Notes: generated by a model from the letters alone, not told the origin. Counted from the stretch's first letter, positions 1-13,710 are shown. The stretch: 64,000 nucleotides of DNA from Chrysomallon squamiferum (GCA_012295275.1 CM022671.1:17978956-18042955); one strand, 5' to 3'. Numbers and translations: made by a program.

Positions 1-1288
1 TTTTTAGTTTTGTTTTTGTTATTGTTGTTTTTTTTTTTATTATATTAGAAGGTTTAGGGTGAGGTTGGTGGATTCTTTAATAGTTACAAAACTCAAATGT
101 AACCAGTTTGGTGAAAAGTACATGTATATATCTGTTTGTGTGTGTGTTTGTTAAATGGATGTAGTTCAAAATTGATCAACTTCTTTTCAACTTATGCCAG
201 TCTATGCTGAGCTATAAAATTTATAAAAATTTCTGTTCTGTATTAACTTGGTGATGTGCAGACAAACTTTTCAAATTCCAATAAGCTTTTCAAAACTTGC
301 AGCAAGTTGTAAAATTGATCAAATTATTTGATCTGCATTTGTTAAACTGGCCTTTATTTATTTATTTTTCATTCTTATTTATTTCTTTTTTTTTTTTTTA
401 TACCATTTCAATCATTATCAAACTACTGTTAAGCTGACCAAGCATTTTCTCTTTCCTGCTTACCACAAAACTTCAAACACAAAATCTTATCTTAACTTTG
501 ATGTAATTAACTTTTACTTTGATATTTGTCTCTCATCCATCACTTAAGAAGTCAGCAACATCAAACAGTAATTAAGGTTTATGTTTTATGCACATATATT
601 AAGATGGAGACATGGGTGAAAACAGACAGGTGTCAAAAGAATTCTGTCAGAAGAACAGCAAAAAAAAAAAAGAGATTGATACAAAAAGAGTAAGTATCAC
701 ATGGGATTTGATCTGCTGCATGTAAACGAGCCTCAATTACCAAAGTATCGAGATCACACATCTCCCGTGATCCATAATGCTCAAAAGTGACATCGAGAGA
801 TGAAATCAAACCCATGGCACACATTTAATGAAGTGAAAATGAGTTATCTGCCCAGATCAATATGTCCATTTCTCTCCAACTTCGACCACATGATGTGATC
901 GCCGGAGAACGTTAACAGTGTTTGCAGCATTCTTTGGAGAAATCAAGCAGAATTATCCACATATCCACAGCACGATATAAAGGCTAATTTCAACACGAGC
1001 GACTGGAAAAACCGAACGTCCGAGTGTGTTTCCAAACTTCTCTGTGTATCTGCTGCTGCTAATATCCCTTTCAGTCTGGGGCCTACTGTGAAACTAGCTA
1101 CGAAAAGCCAATACTGTGGAACAGATCAACTCTTATTGCCACAGTGTCTGCTGTTATAATTGTTCATTAAACTTTTATTGGTCAATAGAAAATCCTTTCA
1201 TCCCTACTGTTATACATACATGCAATTGACACGTTCTGGTTCAGGTGAAATGAGAGTCAGAATTCATAATGGGAAAGACTCATGATGG

Positions 1289-1289
1289 T

Positions 1290-1332
<43 letters not shown>

Positions 1333-1362
1333 TTTGTTTCTTACTTACTTACTTACTTACTT
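1289..1362. repeat. (TTTA)n followed by (TTAC)n microsatellite
   Basis: A run of TTTA units passes directly into TTAC units and then back to TTTA-rich sequence to about 1400. Seen directly in the sequence. It creates a spurious Leu/Ile/Tyr-rich reading frame. Confidence 0.9.
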
Positions 1363-1441
1363 ATCAGTTTATTTATTTATTTAAATTATTTATTTATTTA
1401 TTTTACTTTATTGTATTACAGCTGAATTTAATATCACTGTC

Positions 1442-1445
<4 letters not shown>

Positions 1446-1499
<54 letters not shown>
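1446..1499. repeat. (GT)n microsatellite
   Basis: Nearly pure GT dinucleotide run of about 54 bases. Further GT runs lie at 2476-2524, 9617-9654, 29,893-29,919, 43,232-43,277 and 62,607-62,644. Confidence 0.95.
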
Positions 1500-1501
<2 letters not shown>

Positions 1502-1879
1502 TGATTTTATGAATTTTAGCATGAAGCTAGATATGCAAAATGTGAAAGCTCACACAAACTGATGGTATCAGTAGAAACCAATAATTCTCCATGTATATTC
1601 ATTGTTATTTTATTTTGTTTTTTTGTGTGTTTTTTTTTTTTCATTCAGGCCTTTAGATTCAATACATCTGGTATCAGTGAAACAATCAGATACAAACATC
1701 TGTGACATAGAAACATAGTAAAGTTATTTTTAACAATCAATGATGAAACAATGATGAAAGAGAAAAAAAAAAAAATAAATACAAAATAAGAATATAAAAA
1801 AATATATATATATATAAAAAAAAAATAATAATAATAATAATAAAGTGGTAATAATAATAAACATGACTGGAATAACTAC

Positions 1880-2375
1880 TGTTTAATAGATGTTGCAAAA
1901 GAAACTTTCAGGTGAGAGTTTCATTTTTCATCATGTTTTTAAACACTGGAACTAAGCCAATCACAACAAAATCAAGTTAAACTGAAAAAAAAAGAAAAAA
2001 AAAAGAAAAAGAAAGTTCCTAATGTTTAATAGCTATTTGAAAACAAACTCTAGGGTATAAGTCATGTTATTCATCATGTGAATATAAACACTGAATCACA
2101 GACCCAATCACTACAAAATAATGTAAAACTGGGGGAAAAAAAATTAAAAAAAGATTAAAAAAGAACTGACTCAGGCAACAAAGCTCAACATTTATTTGAA
2201 AACAAATTCTTCAGGGGAAAGTCACATTATTCTTTGGTCTTCGCTGGTCCACAAAACCTAATGTGTGATAGATGTCTAAAAACAAACTCTTGAGTTAAAG
2301 TGGTATTATTCATCCTGACTTGTATAAACACTGTGAATCACTGACAAGATTATAATGTCATGTAAGACTGTGCTG
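1880..2375. repeat. Degenerate four-copy minisatellite
   Basis: Four diverged copies of a unit of about 110-150 bp follow one another. Each has a core of 'tttgaaaacaaactct', then a 'ttattcatcatg'-like stretch, 'ataaacactg', 'aatcac' and 'caaaataatgtaaaactg'. Copies start near 1890, 2015, 2185 and 2258. The strong divergence implies an old array. Confidence 0.7.
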
Positions 2376-2474
2376 ATCCACCCATTAGATTACAAAACAA
2401 TGTTTTATTACACAGGGCGTTATGTAACCTTCAATAAATGATACACCCATTATGTCGTATCTGAGTAGCCTATG

Positions 2475-2475
<1 letters not shown>

Positions 2476-2524
<49 letters not shown>
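2476..2524. repeat. (TG)n microsatellite
   Basis: Pure TG run followed by a short TATA-rich stretch. No gene is attached to it. Confidence 0.95.
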
Positions 2525-2528
<4 letters not shown>

Positions 2529-3184
2529 ATATATACAGGACTATATATATATTTTGAGGGACAGATTAGATAGGTTGCAGGATTGTTCCTCCTTGGAGCA
2601 TTTATAAAGCTATCAACAACTCTAGCCAGTGCTAAGTTGTTATATTTAGCTTATAAAAGATTGTGACAGATGCCTTGCTGCTTAGGTTAAGATAGATGTA
2701 AAAGATCTCTTGCTGTTGATACATTAAATCAAAAAGAATGACTAATGCTGTGCTGAGCTATTAATTTACTATGGGGAGTTGCATATGTAAAAGAGAGTTA
2801 GAGAGAAAAGCTAATTAAAAAAGAATAACTTATGCAGTACTAGCAGCAGATTTCCTATCTCAAATCACCATTTTCAAGAAATATATACAACTGATATCTA
2901 ATTGTAATTAATCATTAAAATTAAAATATGCTGACATATTATTAATAATATTCAGATCAGGTTATGAAACAGAATACTAAAATCTAGATGCAAATTATAA
3001 TGCATTATATTAGAGTATTCTGCTTAGCACTGGATCTAATGTAAGGTTAAAATATCATTCTGTTTAAAGTAAATTACATTATGCTACACATATAACCGTT
3101 CTAGTATTAAATAACCATACAATACAGCTGAAACAAGTTAAATGAAAATAAATCATCCACACAAAAGAATAAATTATACAGAAA

Positions 3185-3430
3185 CTGATATTAAATCAAG
3201 TGAAAATAAAATGATCTACATATTTATGTTACAGGGTGCATAGAGCTGATTAAATTAAAATAAAATAATCTACATATTTATGTTACAGTGATGTATCTAT
3301 TAAACTAGCTTTAGATTAGATATATAGATCCGATTAAATTAAAACAAAATAATCTGCATATTTATGTTACACTGATGTATATTTTGAACTAGTTTTTGTG
3401 ATTAGATATATGTTTGTTTAAATTTAAAAT
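3185..3430. repeat. Tandem repeat, period about 89 bp
   Basis: The string 'tctacatatttatgttaca' occurs three times (the last with tctgcat). It is accompanied by 'gattaaattaaaa' before and 'gatgtat...aactag...ttagatatat' after. Two copies are nearly complete and one is partial. No coding potential is visible. Confidence 0.75.
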
Positions 3431-4693
3431 AAAACTCTTAAGAAAATATAACACTGTGTTCATAAAGAGTTAGTTTCTGATGTTAAATCCAGTAAATCGT
3501 CTGTTTGAAAAATCCCACTCAAAAATAATAATTAATAAATATTCTATTTTGCCAATTCAGAGACTGCTTCGTGACAGGCAATTTTCTTCAAATGTGTAAG
3601 TTTGTAGAATGACACATCTTACTTGCTTCTATTGGTCTTATTCCAAATCCAAAGTTAGCAAAGGTTATGGTATGTACTGGGCTGGAACAAAAATCTGTTA
3701 ATGTTTTTCAGTAGGTGACATTCGAGCACATGATTTCATTTCACACCTGACTGAAATACATGACATATGTATATATATTCTGAAAGGTAGGAACCAAATT
3801 ACAGATACGTAGCTGAATAAATCTATGTAGAAATATTGCTGTGAATGTCCCTTAAGAAATGCTACCCACTTTTGTTCCAGTACTTTCCCTGATTATGAGA
3901 AGGTACATATTATATTTGATATTTTGCTAAATAAAAATATTTATTATATTCAGCCACCAAACCCAACAAAAGAGTAAATTATTTTTATTAAAATGTAATT
4001 TGTAGCATACAGCTGGAAGTAATTTTAAATAGAGATATGCTTTCTATCCATTGTTACAGAGTATGAGGTTAGGCTTGTGACAATAATAACCTTAAACAGA
4101 AATGTTTTAGTTTTTTATTGTTTTTTCTATTATTTTTAAAAGAATGGTAAGATTAATTATAAAACTGACAGGAATGACTTTTGAAAAATAATATAAAATT
4201 TTGTATTTTGATTATTTATAGCAAAAATGGCACAAAACAAATAATAACAAAAAAAATAAAAAAATAAATAGAATACAAACTAATTTTTTTCTTCTTCTTA
4301 TTTTAATTTATTTTATTTTTTTTTTATAACCTGGAAATTAGAATTCTTTAATCTCTGGGTGTTTTATTATTTTTTTTAAACTTCTTCACAAGACATTTAT
4401 AAATAGATTTTTTCAAAGGTACACAAACCTTTGATAATTTATTACTCATACTGTCTAATGTAGAGAGGGGTAGTTTTATTCAAATGCAAATTCCTTAAAC
4501 ATGAGACAACCTGCACAAGCTTGAAATAGTTTTAAAGTCCAAATGTAAAAACATATTGACTGAAAATCAAAAAAAAAAAAAAACAAGAAATAAAAAGAAA
4601 TATAAATCTTATAAGCTGACAATACTGTATCAGAAATGTATTTTAAAACTCTTTTGGGACATAAATAAAAATCATTTGAATAAAACTATACAA

Positions 4694-5830
4694 GTCCACA
4701 GGTTTTTATTGTCATAAAAAAAAAAATAATAATAATAAAAATAGAAATAAAAAGAATTGTCCTCAAATGATGCCTAAACATTAATGCGTTCCATTTTTAT
4801 TCTTTCTGTAATCCTCTTGAAAAGTATATTCACTTACGTGTTTTTTTCTGAGCAGCACATTTCAAGGAAGAGATTTTTAGTTTTGTTTTGTTTAGTATGA
4901 TTTTTGTTTTGAATAAATCTACTTAGCATAGGCATTTATCTAATTTGAGCACTTTACAAGTTTAGTATTTCCTAGACTGTTTATGGGTGTGTGCCTGTTG
5001 ATTTGTGCTGCTGTAGGATTATTTGAAAATAAAAAGCTTACAATATGAAAAGTTGTTAAATGTAATTCTTCTGCTATTAAAGCACAAACAGTCTCATAAT
5101 CAACCAGAAATTTACTAACCATTAGACATTTTTTTAAATCTTTTTTGATTTTGTACGTAAAAGTTTACTATTACTGTATTTTTCAGAATTAACATTTTTT
5201 ATTTTATTATTATTATTATTATTTTATTTAATTATTTATTATTATTTTTATTTTATTTAATTATTTTTTTTATTTTTTTATTTTTTTTATGCTATTTGAT
5301 AATGTATATAAAATCACATTACAGAATTCTAGTCCTACTGTCAAAAATAAAAATCATATTAATTTATGGATTATTTAAATTTAATTATTGTAAAATTATA
5401 TTAAAACTAAAAATAATTTGGATTCATGATATTTGTAAAATATTTTTAATGTAATTTATATTCCATTGTAAGATGGTTTTTAAAAAATAATATAATTAAA
5501 ATTGAAAAAAAAAAATTTGTTTCATCTTTCATATATTACACTTGAACTTCTTTATTTTATGGCTTCAAAGTACGAGTTCAAAATACATCAACACCTATTG
5601 AAATCCACAGGTTTTTAATATCATAAAAAAAATATGCATTCATCATCCTCAAATGCTGCCTTTGAAGAAATTAATTTATATCATTTTAATTCCTTCTGTA
5701 ATTGTCTTGAAAATTTCACGTTCACTTACAGGCTTCTTTTTTTTTTGTACAGTACAATTTAAGGCAAAGATTTTTATTTTTGTTTTAGTGTGATTTTGTT
5801 TTTGTTTGGAGTAAATTTATATAAAAAATA
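4694..5830. repeat. Diverged direct duplication (about 240 bp, offset about 909 bp)
   Basis: The segment starting 'ccacaggtttttat' at about 4696 recurs at about 5605. Both copies then share, in order, 'cctcaaatg.tgcct', 'tctgtaat..tcttgaaaa', 'ttcactta', and 'agatttttagttttg' or a close variant, ending near 4935 and 5830. Divergence is substantial, with many indels. The intervening sequence is AT-rich and unremarkable. Confidence 0.75.
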
Positions 5831-6212
5831 TCTTCAAAGTGAATATCATGACAACCAGAAATGCAATAAACTGAAAACAAAAGAAAAAGAAAAAGAAAAA
5901 AACACAATAAATTTTTCGCAAGTTTTAAAAGAAAACATGCAACAGCCATTAGTTAGCTTTGAAAAATGGAAGTAAAAATGGCTCAAGATCAAAGATTTAT
6001 GTTTATGAATTATGAAAAAAAAAAAAAGTGTTACATGATGTAAAAAAGAACAATGAAAAGTGACAAATGTTAAATGTGCATGTAACTATGGAATCCATCT
6101 GTCAAATTTAATACACTGCACATAAATCTTCAACAAATAAAATTAGTGTTGTGTCATTTTATCTTTAGTATTTTGCTTTTGTTGTGGTTTTTATTTGTGA
6201 CATATGACAGTA

Positions 6213-6244
<32 letters not shown>

Positions 6245-7072
6245 AATAATTAATTAATTAATTAATAGTTAAAATAAAAATGAACAATAATGAGAAATAC
6301 TAATTATATTTCATCATTATAATGCATTCTCTAATTTTTCCTTCTCTATATTTTTCATTTGAAACATTTAAGAACAACAATTAATTTTGTAAATAACAAA
6401 AAAAAAAACATTAAACATTAACAACAATGATTATTAAAACAAAACAACAACAATAATTTGTTTTACTTTTTTAAATATTAATTTATAGTGACACCTTTTA
6501 ATGATAAAAGTTGTTAAAATACAATGGCATTTAACATTTTAAAAATTACATTAATCAATGTTATCTTTAATGGACCATAAATAACTAAAACATTAATGTA
6601 AAATTTGTGTTAAAATATTTCACTTTATTAATTTTTTTTAATTAAATAATAAAAATATCAGAAAAACAATTAATTCGGAAAACAGTAACTTTAAGAAGAA
6701 AACACAACAAAAACAAGTAGAATAACAAAAATATAAAAAAATAAGAAGAAAAAAGAAGAAAATGAAACTATATGAAGAACAAGAACAAACATAAAATTAA
6801 GAAATTAAGAAGAAAAATAATTTTATCAGAAAACATCAAAAAGAGATTGATTTATTATTTGGTTAACAATATCCAAGCATAAATAAACAAACAAAAAATC
6901 CCACAAAAATAAAAACAATCAGTTATTAGTGGTCATTTAATGGTCATAATGATGACAACAAAGAGAATATTTTAAACTAAATCAGTATTAATAGCAAATA
7001 ACACAAAAAGTAAGAAATAACAAGACAATCACGAAGAAAAATCATGAGCTGAAAAAAATAAATTTAATTATT

Positions 7073-7106
<34 letters not shown>

Positions 7107-9117
7107 TCAGTAGAGTGCTATTGAAATATGACACCAATCTTGTCCTTTCAAATACTTCACATTCTGGCCTGGAAATTATTTGAGAAGTGATATTGGTTGT
7201 GAAAACAAATTATTGCTATTTAATGTTTTCCATCTGTAATTAAATTAACTTATAACATAAATAAAAAATATTCTGAGATAATCATTTAGCCCCAGGGGAG
7301 TTATTTCACTTGAATGTTTATTGATATTAAAAACAAGATATCAAATATTTGACCATTTAATGACCCCCCACAGGAGATAACCTTTATTCAAAAATGACTT
7401 TAGGTGTTAATATTAAAAGTGAAACAGTGTAAACATTTTTTTTTTTTTTCATGCATGTATAAAATATTTCATTTTATAAAAAAAAATATATCAAGTTTTG
7501 ATATGTTATTGTAATAAATATTTCTTAACACCATTTTATGTGTTGATATTAAGAAATAATAAAGTGTAAATGTGTTTCTGTTTAAAAATGTATTATCTAT
7601 AAATATTTTATAAGTAAAGATTTCTAATTTTGGTTTCACACCATATTTGATAAGGAGAAAAGAAAGAAATATTTTATTTAAAATTTCTGTCAGTGCATTT
7701 TCAATCTGTGTAATAAGATGTCATAATATTTATGGACGAAAACCATACAGATAATGACAGAGGGAAATAAATATTTAATAAATTAAGATTTCAAGGTTTC
7801 ATGTTTTTCTTTACAACATAGGTGAAAAAACTCAGCAAATCATTTGCAATTAAAGATATGTGCTGACGATAAAGCATCAGTTAATACATAATTATTTACA
7901 TGTTATTGATTTAGCATATACATTACAAATTTCCTTACTTATAAATAAAGCCAATAATTTACAATCTGTCCTCAGTGATTTCAGATAAGGGATAACAGAT
8001 CTGAAGATGTACACTTTTCTCTGATATATTAAAAGTTATTAAACTGCATGCCCTCAGAATCTTGGTTACCTGTTGCCACATCTGCCGACATCACAGACTT
8101 AAAATCCATCATTAAACTGATATGCCGCCCACATGCTCTGTGGCATAAAGGAATTTTCCAAAACACTTTGCCAACACATTCTTTATTCATTTTGCAGATA
8201 AAAAATGCAAGGTGAAACCATAAAATCTAATACCTAAGGAGGAAAAAAACAGGTAGAAACATGTCTGGTTAGATGTGAAGATTGCTTTCAATAGGAATGA
8301 ACTGATGCATTTGGCAGTCGTTGTGTCAAGTACAGACAATTTGTTCATCAGTTTCAAGGCGTTTTACCAAGTACCGTAACCTTTCACAAAAGACAGAAGT
8401 AAACTTGTTATCAAACTCATTTGTTTAAAATACATACCTGACATAAACTGATGCTGTTTACAGAAAACTTCCAAGCACTTTGGAAATGTATATTAATAAA
8501 GAGAAAAAATGTAAACAAAAAACAAATAAAAATAGAAATAAAAATAAAAATAAAAATAGAAGTGAGCTGTATAGTGACTGCAGCATGAAAATCTATAAAC
8601 TGTGAAAGAATGAATTTATTAATAATTGTTATTAGCATGTCAGACATATGGATTTGGCATAATGATGAAACAAGAACCGAAACAAACCATCATCACTTCC
8701 TATTAACTAGATTAAGATTTTTTTTACACATAATCACATGTATATAAATGAAGAAACCAACTACATCTCAACAACTATGTTTAATAGCAATAGATCTTTA
8801 ATAAGCATTTTGCCAAAGAAATGAATATATGTACATGTAACTGGCTTTGAAAAATCAATCAGATAATACTAGTTAGAATGGGAAATTACCTAAAGGGCAC
8901 ATTTGAAAAAGACATAATCAGTATTCAGAACAGTATATACTGCTGGATTCAGAGGGGTAAAGCAGATAATATAAACCCAAACAGTGCAGTTATGTGTAGA
9001 ATTTATTTTTTTCACATGTGCTTATTTATCTGTTTGGCTGCATTTGATTAAAACCTGTATTTTTGAATTAGTTTTTCAAAAGCACTGTCACATGTTTTCC
9101 TGTCTTTGGAATTGATC

Positions 9118-9310
9118 TTATAAACTATCATGCTCTGGGCTATTTTCCAACTGATGAACTGCAGCCCTCTCCCTTGAATCTCTGAGGCTTCTTATGTATA
9201 CAAAATGATATTGTGTGTTCTGATAATTGTCATATGAACCAGAAACGAAACATCTGCTGTTGAGCCTTTCTCCTGATGTCTTCACCTGATAAAAATCTAT
9301 TAACTTTGGC
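9118..9310 (-). other. Exon-like open patch (minus), unassigned
   Basis: On the minus strand an acceptor-like pyrimidine tract ending in CAG at 9313-9311 is followed by a 63-codon open frame. The frame is rich in charged and polar residues and includes IRSLRDSRERAAVHQLENS. It ends in TAA at 9120-9118. Base composition is more balanced than its surroundings. Entering this frame would need a preceding exon ending in phase 2, and none was found. Open frames of this length are expected by chance in 17 kb of such DNA, so this is only a candidate. Confidence 0.2.
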
Positions 9311-9611
9311 CTGAAGAAAGTAACATTACCTCACACATATACACACACACAAACACATTCATGCACACACAGAGCTATTACAGATGAGATGAGTTGTCTC
9401 ACTGTATAGGAGGACAGTGTCAGTGTTGAGTGGAAATTTCCGTATTGAAAAACTTCTGACCTGACGTAAATTGAAACAGACTGTATACAGACATAAACTA
9501 ATATTACACATATCAAATTGTGTGTTGGCATTGCAGCCATTTTAATATATGTTTAATTACATCCTGAAACTTTTCAATAAAATGCATGTACACGAACGCT
9601 TACACCTTTTT

Positions 9612-9616
<5 letters not shown>

Positions 9617-9654
<38 letters not shown>
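9617..9654. repeat. (GT)n microsatellite
   Basis: Pure dinucleotide run in noncoding DNA. Confidence 0.95.
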
Positions 9655-9657
<3 letters not shown>

Positions 9658-11984
9658 CAAAATACAGCATTGTAAAGAACAGCAGAGCATAGTTTGGTAT
9701 GGCATTGTCTTCTATACTACCATACAAAATGCATCATAATATATTGCAGTATGTGACAGTGGAATAAAATGTACAGTATACCATGATGTAACATAGTTTA
9801 GTGTAATAAATCACAGAAAGGCAAAACACAGGACAGCGGAGTATAGCATAGCATGGTACAGTGTAATGTAATAAAATATGAAAAAGGATATCAAGAAATT
9901 GTGCTTTTTTGTGCTATGGTGTGATACAGTTTGGAGTGGAATGGTATAATATGTGTAAAGTAATGGACACAGTAGTAAGGTATAGAATAACATAGTAAAG
10001 TGTATAATATAACATATTTGTAACTTTAGTGCAAAGCATGTCAAATGAAGTATATTTTTATGTAAGATTCTGACCAAAAAAAGAAGAAGAAAGATTAAAA
10101 AAAGTAACCCAAAATCTTCACAAACAAATACTATATAAAAGAAAGGAATAACAGCATTTGTATTTGGTTGTAAAACAACATCCTATGTTGTGGTTTTGGG
10201 AATGATTACTCCAATCATGGATAAACCAGTTTAAGAAGATACCAACAACAAAGATACAAAAAGATAAATCAATTACAAAACCTTCAGCAAATACAGAAAC
10301 AGAAAAGTGACAGAATGTTAATCCACTCCAGTGAAAAAGCCTGCCTACTTCATATAGATTAATACAACAAAATATTCTCATTGATTTCTGGCAGTTTGTC
10401 CATAAGGGTGTAATGGAGGAAACCTTCGTAGAGCAATGTGAAAAAAGACTGAGCCAACTGACAGCCAATTAACACTTCCTTCTAATGATTTTCTTTTTTC
10501 CCCCATCATAAAAATGTAAACAAAACGACCCAATAGTCAACATCATGTTTACTGAAGAATATTGCTTCTTAAAAATAGCAAGAAAGGTGCTGAGTCTATT
10601 GCGTTATTGTGCCACAACATCGATAACTGGATATTTCATTCATTAATATCTCAGTGTCCTTGCATGAATTCTATTAATAGTGTTTTTAATACCTTCGTGG
10701 AGAGACCAGAACGCTACAGGAGTAATCTATTAACTAATTCAGTACAACAGAACCAACACAATATGCGATACATTATGTGAAATGATCTTTTTGATATGTG
10801 TATGAGGATGAGTGCTACATAAACTCAGGTTCAGAAAAAAAAGTTGTTTTTATAATTGTACGTGTACTGTTTTATTGTAATTAACAAAGTATAAGTGTAC
10901 TTTTACAGTTTTTATATTCCTTAAAGTAATCAATTATTAGATTACAGTACACACAATCTTACATATATGTGCTTTATAATTTGCAGTAATTTGTATCTTA
11001 ATTTCCCACTAGTTATGTTCACCCCAAAATCAATGTCATTCACCAATTTAAGAAGATCAACATTACTGAACATATCACAAGTTGTATATGAATTCACAAT
11101 CTGTGAAATAATCTTGTTAATACTTCAGTGTATGCATGAATCAACAATGATTCTCTGCATAAAAATTTATACATGGTAAAGTAAGTTTAATATATTGTGT
11201 GAAATCAGGAAATGATTCACCTGATGAACTTTTAGGTGAACACAGATTTAAAAAAAATATATTTATTTTCTACTTTTTTTATTTTTTTTTATTTGTTATT
11301 ATTAAAAAAATTATTATTAATTTTATTAAAGAAGTAATTCACAAATTTTGGAGGTAATGAAAATATGAATATATATGTTCCAAAAGTTTTTATAACAATT
11401 ATCCATTTATATAAACTGAATCACAAACACAGAGCATTTAAATAATTACCAGACATTTAAATGTATGACAAATACTATAGGAAATGGCTTTTTTATTCTG
11501 AGCAGTCATGCATTCACAAAGAAACGAACCTATAATAAACCTAGTTGTATTTTAAAAACATTTAAGGAAGTTATAGAAAGATAAAGAAAAGGCCTGCTAA
11601 AAAATATCTTTCTGAAAGGAAACGATATGCCCCTAAGGAAAGAAATGAGGAAATTTAACAAACTCGTTAGAGAAATTTCAACAGGTTTTTCTTAATTTCT
11701 TCCTTCTCTTTTTTTTTCAGTTTATTTCTTTCATTCATTCTTTATTATTATTATTTTTTTATTTTTTTAATACTTTATTATACTTTTTAAATTAATTTAA
11801 CTTTTTTTTTGTCAATTAAATTTCAAGGTCCTTTAAAACTGTAAAGTCTGGTTCATCTTCTGAACTCTCAGTCTATGGTATTTTTCTGAACCTCATTAGC
11901 AGGTAAACACATTTCAAATGATTAATTAACTGACAGACATTTCTAAGACAAAATACCAATGGGCTGGTCCCACTTAATTACTGC

Positions 11985-12465
11985 AACATGCTGATAAGAA
12001 AGATGTTCTTAATTGTTTCCGACTTCTGCTAATTACACAGTGCTGATATCTCATTATTGTTGTCTTTGTTGTTAGTAATAAACTGCACGATATCCAGCTG
12101 TGATTCACTGATAACAGACTATCCATTTCCAAGTAAACAACACAATTAGTAATCATATATAAAATTTATTTTTATTTTACAGGTCTTTAAAAGTGTTTTT
12201 TTTTTTTTTTTTTTTTAAATTAATGAATATTACCATGTTACTATAAAACCTTGGGTAGATTCTATTTAATTACAGATAATAAAAAAAAAAAAAAACTGCT
12301 GTTAATTACTTCTGACTTCTTACTAATTATTGGGCCCTGCATTGTATAATAAACTCTAAGAAACTGAGAATTAAGCACCAAAACTTCATGACAGAGCTGA
12401 GATTTACTGATAACAGAAAGTCTGTTTGCTTATTAACAAGACAATTAGTTAACCAGTAATTACAT
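11985..12465. repeat. Diverged duplication of about 165 bp, offset about 310 bp
   Basis: The copy at about 11,990-12,155 and the copy at about 12,300-12,465 share several landmarks in order. These are 'ttctgctaatta' versus 'ttcttactaatta', 'aataaact', 'gctg.gattcactgataacaga' versus 'gctgagatttactgataacaga', then 'caacacaattagtaatcat' versus 'caagacaattagttaacc'. A poly-T and poly-A rich spacer separates them. Confidence 0.7.
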
Positions 12466-12625
12466 GAACCAACATTAATTAGCCAGAATATATTATTAAC
12501 CAACATTACTTGGTCAGTATATATGATTATTATTATTCAGAATTAGTTAGCCTGTTAATATGATTAACCAATATCAGCCAGTATATATTATTATTATCCA
12601 ACATTAGTTAGCTAGTATTTGTATG
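12465..12625. repeat. Degenerate tandem repeat, unit about 40 bp
   Basis: About four imperfect units of the type 'aaccaacattagttagccagtatatattatta' follow one another directly after the duplication at 12,300-12,465. The array ends in a (GT)n run near 12,625-12,644. Confidence 0.7.
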
Positions 12626-13619
12626 TGTGTGTGTGTGTGTGTGTATTAAAAAATCATCATATAAGATACTGTTGTTAAGATTAATCAAATCAGATTTGTT
12701 CTTTTGAAAAATACTTTATAAATTTGTATTTAATTAAGTATTAAAAACCAAAAATTATAGTAATTCTTCAGACCATTTTGAAACAAAAAATAAAAATATT
12801 AATTTAAAAAAATTAAAAATTAAATAAATCTTGATATTCAGTTTTGCTTCAATGGGGAAAAACAGAAAGAAATGAAAAACAACAAATTAAAATTTTAAAT
12901 ATTTATTATTTCTCAGAATGAATATGATTTACAATCTGAATAGGGTTTTTTTATTAAAACTCATTATTGACTTTATAATATTTAATGGGTCTGGTTACAT
13001 TATATTAATTTCTTTATGATAAAACCATTTTTAATTCTTTCAATAAATAATGAAGAAGATTTATTTCCACTGATCATGTAATAATGTTTGAAAAAATAAT
13101 AAAAAATAATAAAAAAATCTTTAAGCAACAGAATTACAAAACCTTTTTATTCTTTAAAAAGGAAAAAATAAATTAAGAATATAAAATACTAATAATAATT
13201 ATATATATACACACACATATACTAAAATATACATTTATTTTCAATTTATTAAATTTATAAAAAAAAATAATAATAATTGTGGGGGGCAAATAATGTGTGT
13301 GAATGTGTTTGTGTGTACGTGTGTCTGTGAGTGTCTATACATATTTAGACAAACTGATATATACTGTTAAATTAAACAACTGATCACACATAATTAAGAT
13401 ATAAAATAAACAAATAAAACAATTTTTAACACTACCCTCATGGTATTTTATTAAGAATATTTATCAGCTATCATTATTAGTATATATTAATACACAATTT
13501 ATAACAGGTGAATATTCTTTGTCTCTATATAACTAGTTAAATCTTTTCAGTTAAACAGCAAGAATATTTTGCATATACTCATATTTCAATAGACAGAAAA
13601 ATGTATATCACATACCTTG

Positions 13620-13710
13620 ATAAACCAGTATGGGTTAGTGATATGAATAGGAAATAGCTTCATGTCAGCTCTGGGATTTGATCCTATAGACTGCAGAGCT
13701 TAAGTTGTTG
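13620..13710 (-). mobile_element. Degenerate tRNA-SINE-like relic, copy 1
   Basis: Read on the minus strand this stretch contains 'agtctataggatcaaatcccagagc' in two parts (agtctataggatcaaatc, then cccagagc), followed about 15 bases later by 'atttcc'. The GGATCAAATC core resembles the RNA polymerase III B box (GGTTCRANNCC) of tRNA-derived SINEs. A homologous stretch in the opposite orientation lies in XPC intron 7 (32,150-32,245). No A box, poly-A tail or target-site duplication could be delimited. Confidence 0.35.

Noticed and set aside
633-824. 63-codon minus-strand frame beginning MCAMGLISSLDVTFEHYG
   Set aside because: The middle part looks protein-like, but a stop lies directly before the ATG, no acceptor fits, and no neighbour exon was found. 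Too weak to list as a gene.
1269-1562. 97-codon frame rich in Leu/Ile/Tyr and (Cys-Val) repeats
   Set aside because: Entirely produced by TTTA and GT microsatellites.
10118-10468. 116-codon minus-strand frame, Phe/Cys-rich
   Set aside because: No splice signals or recognisable motif. Composition looks like low-complexity AT-rich DNA, although the region is flagged as a possible decayed element.
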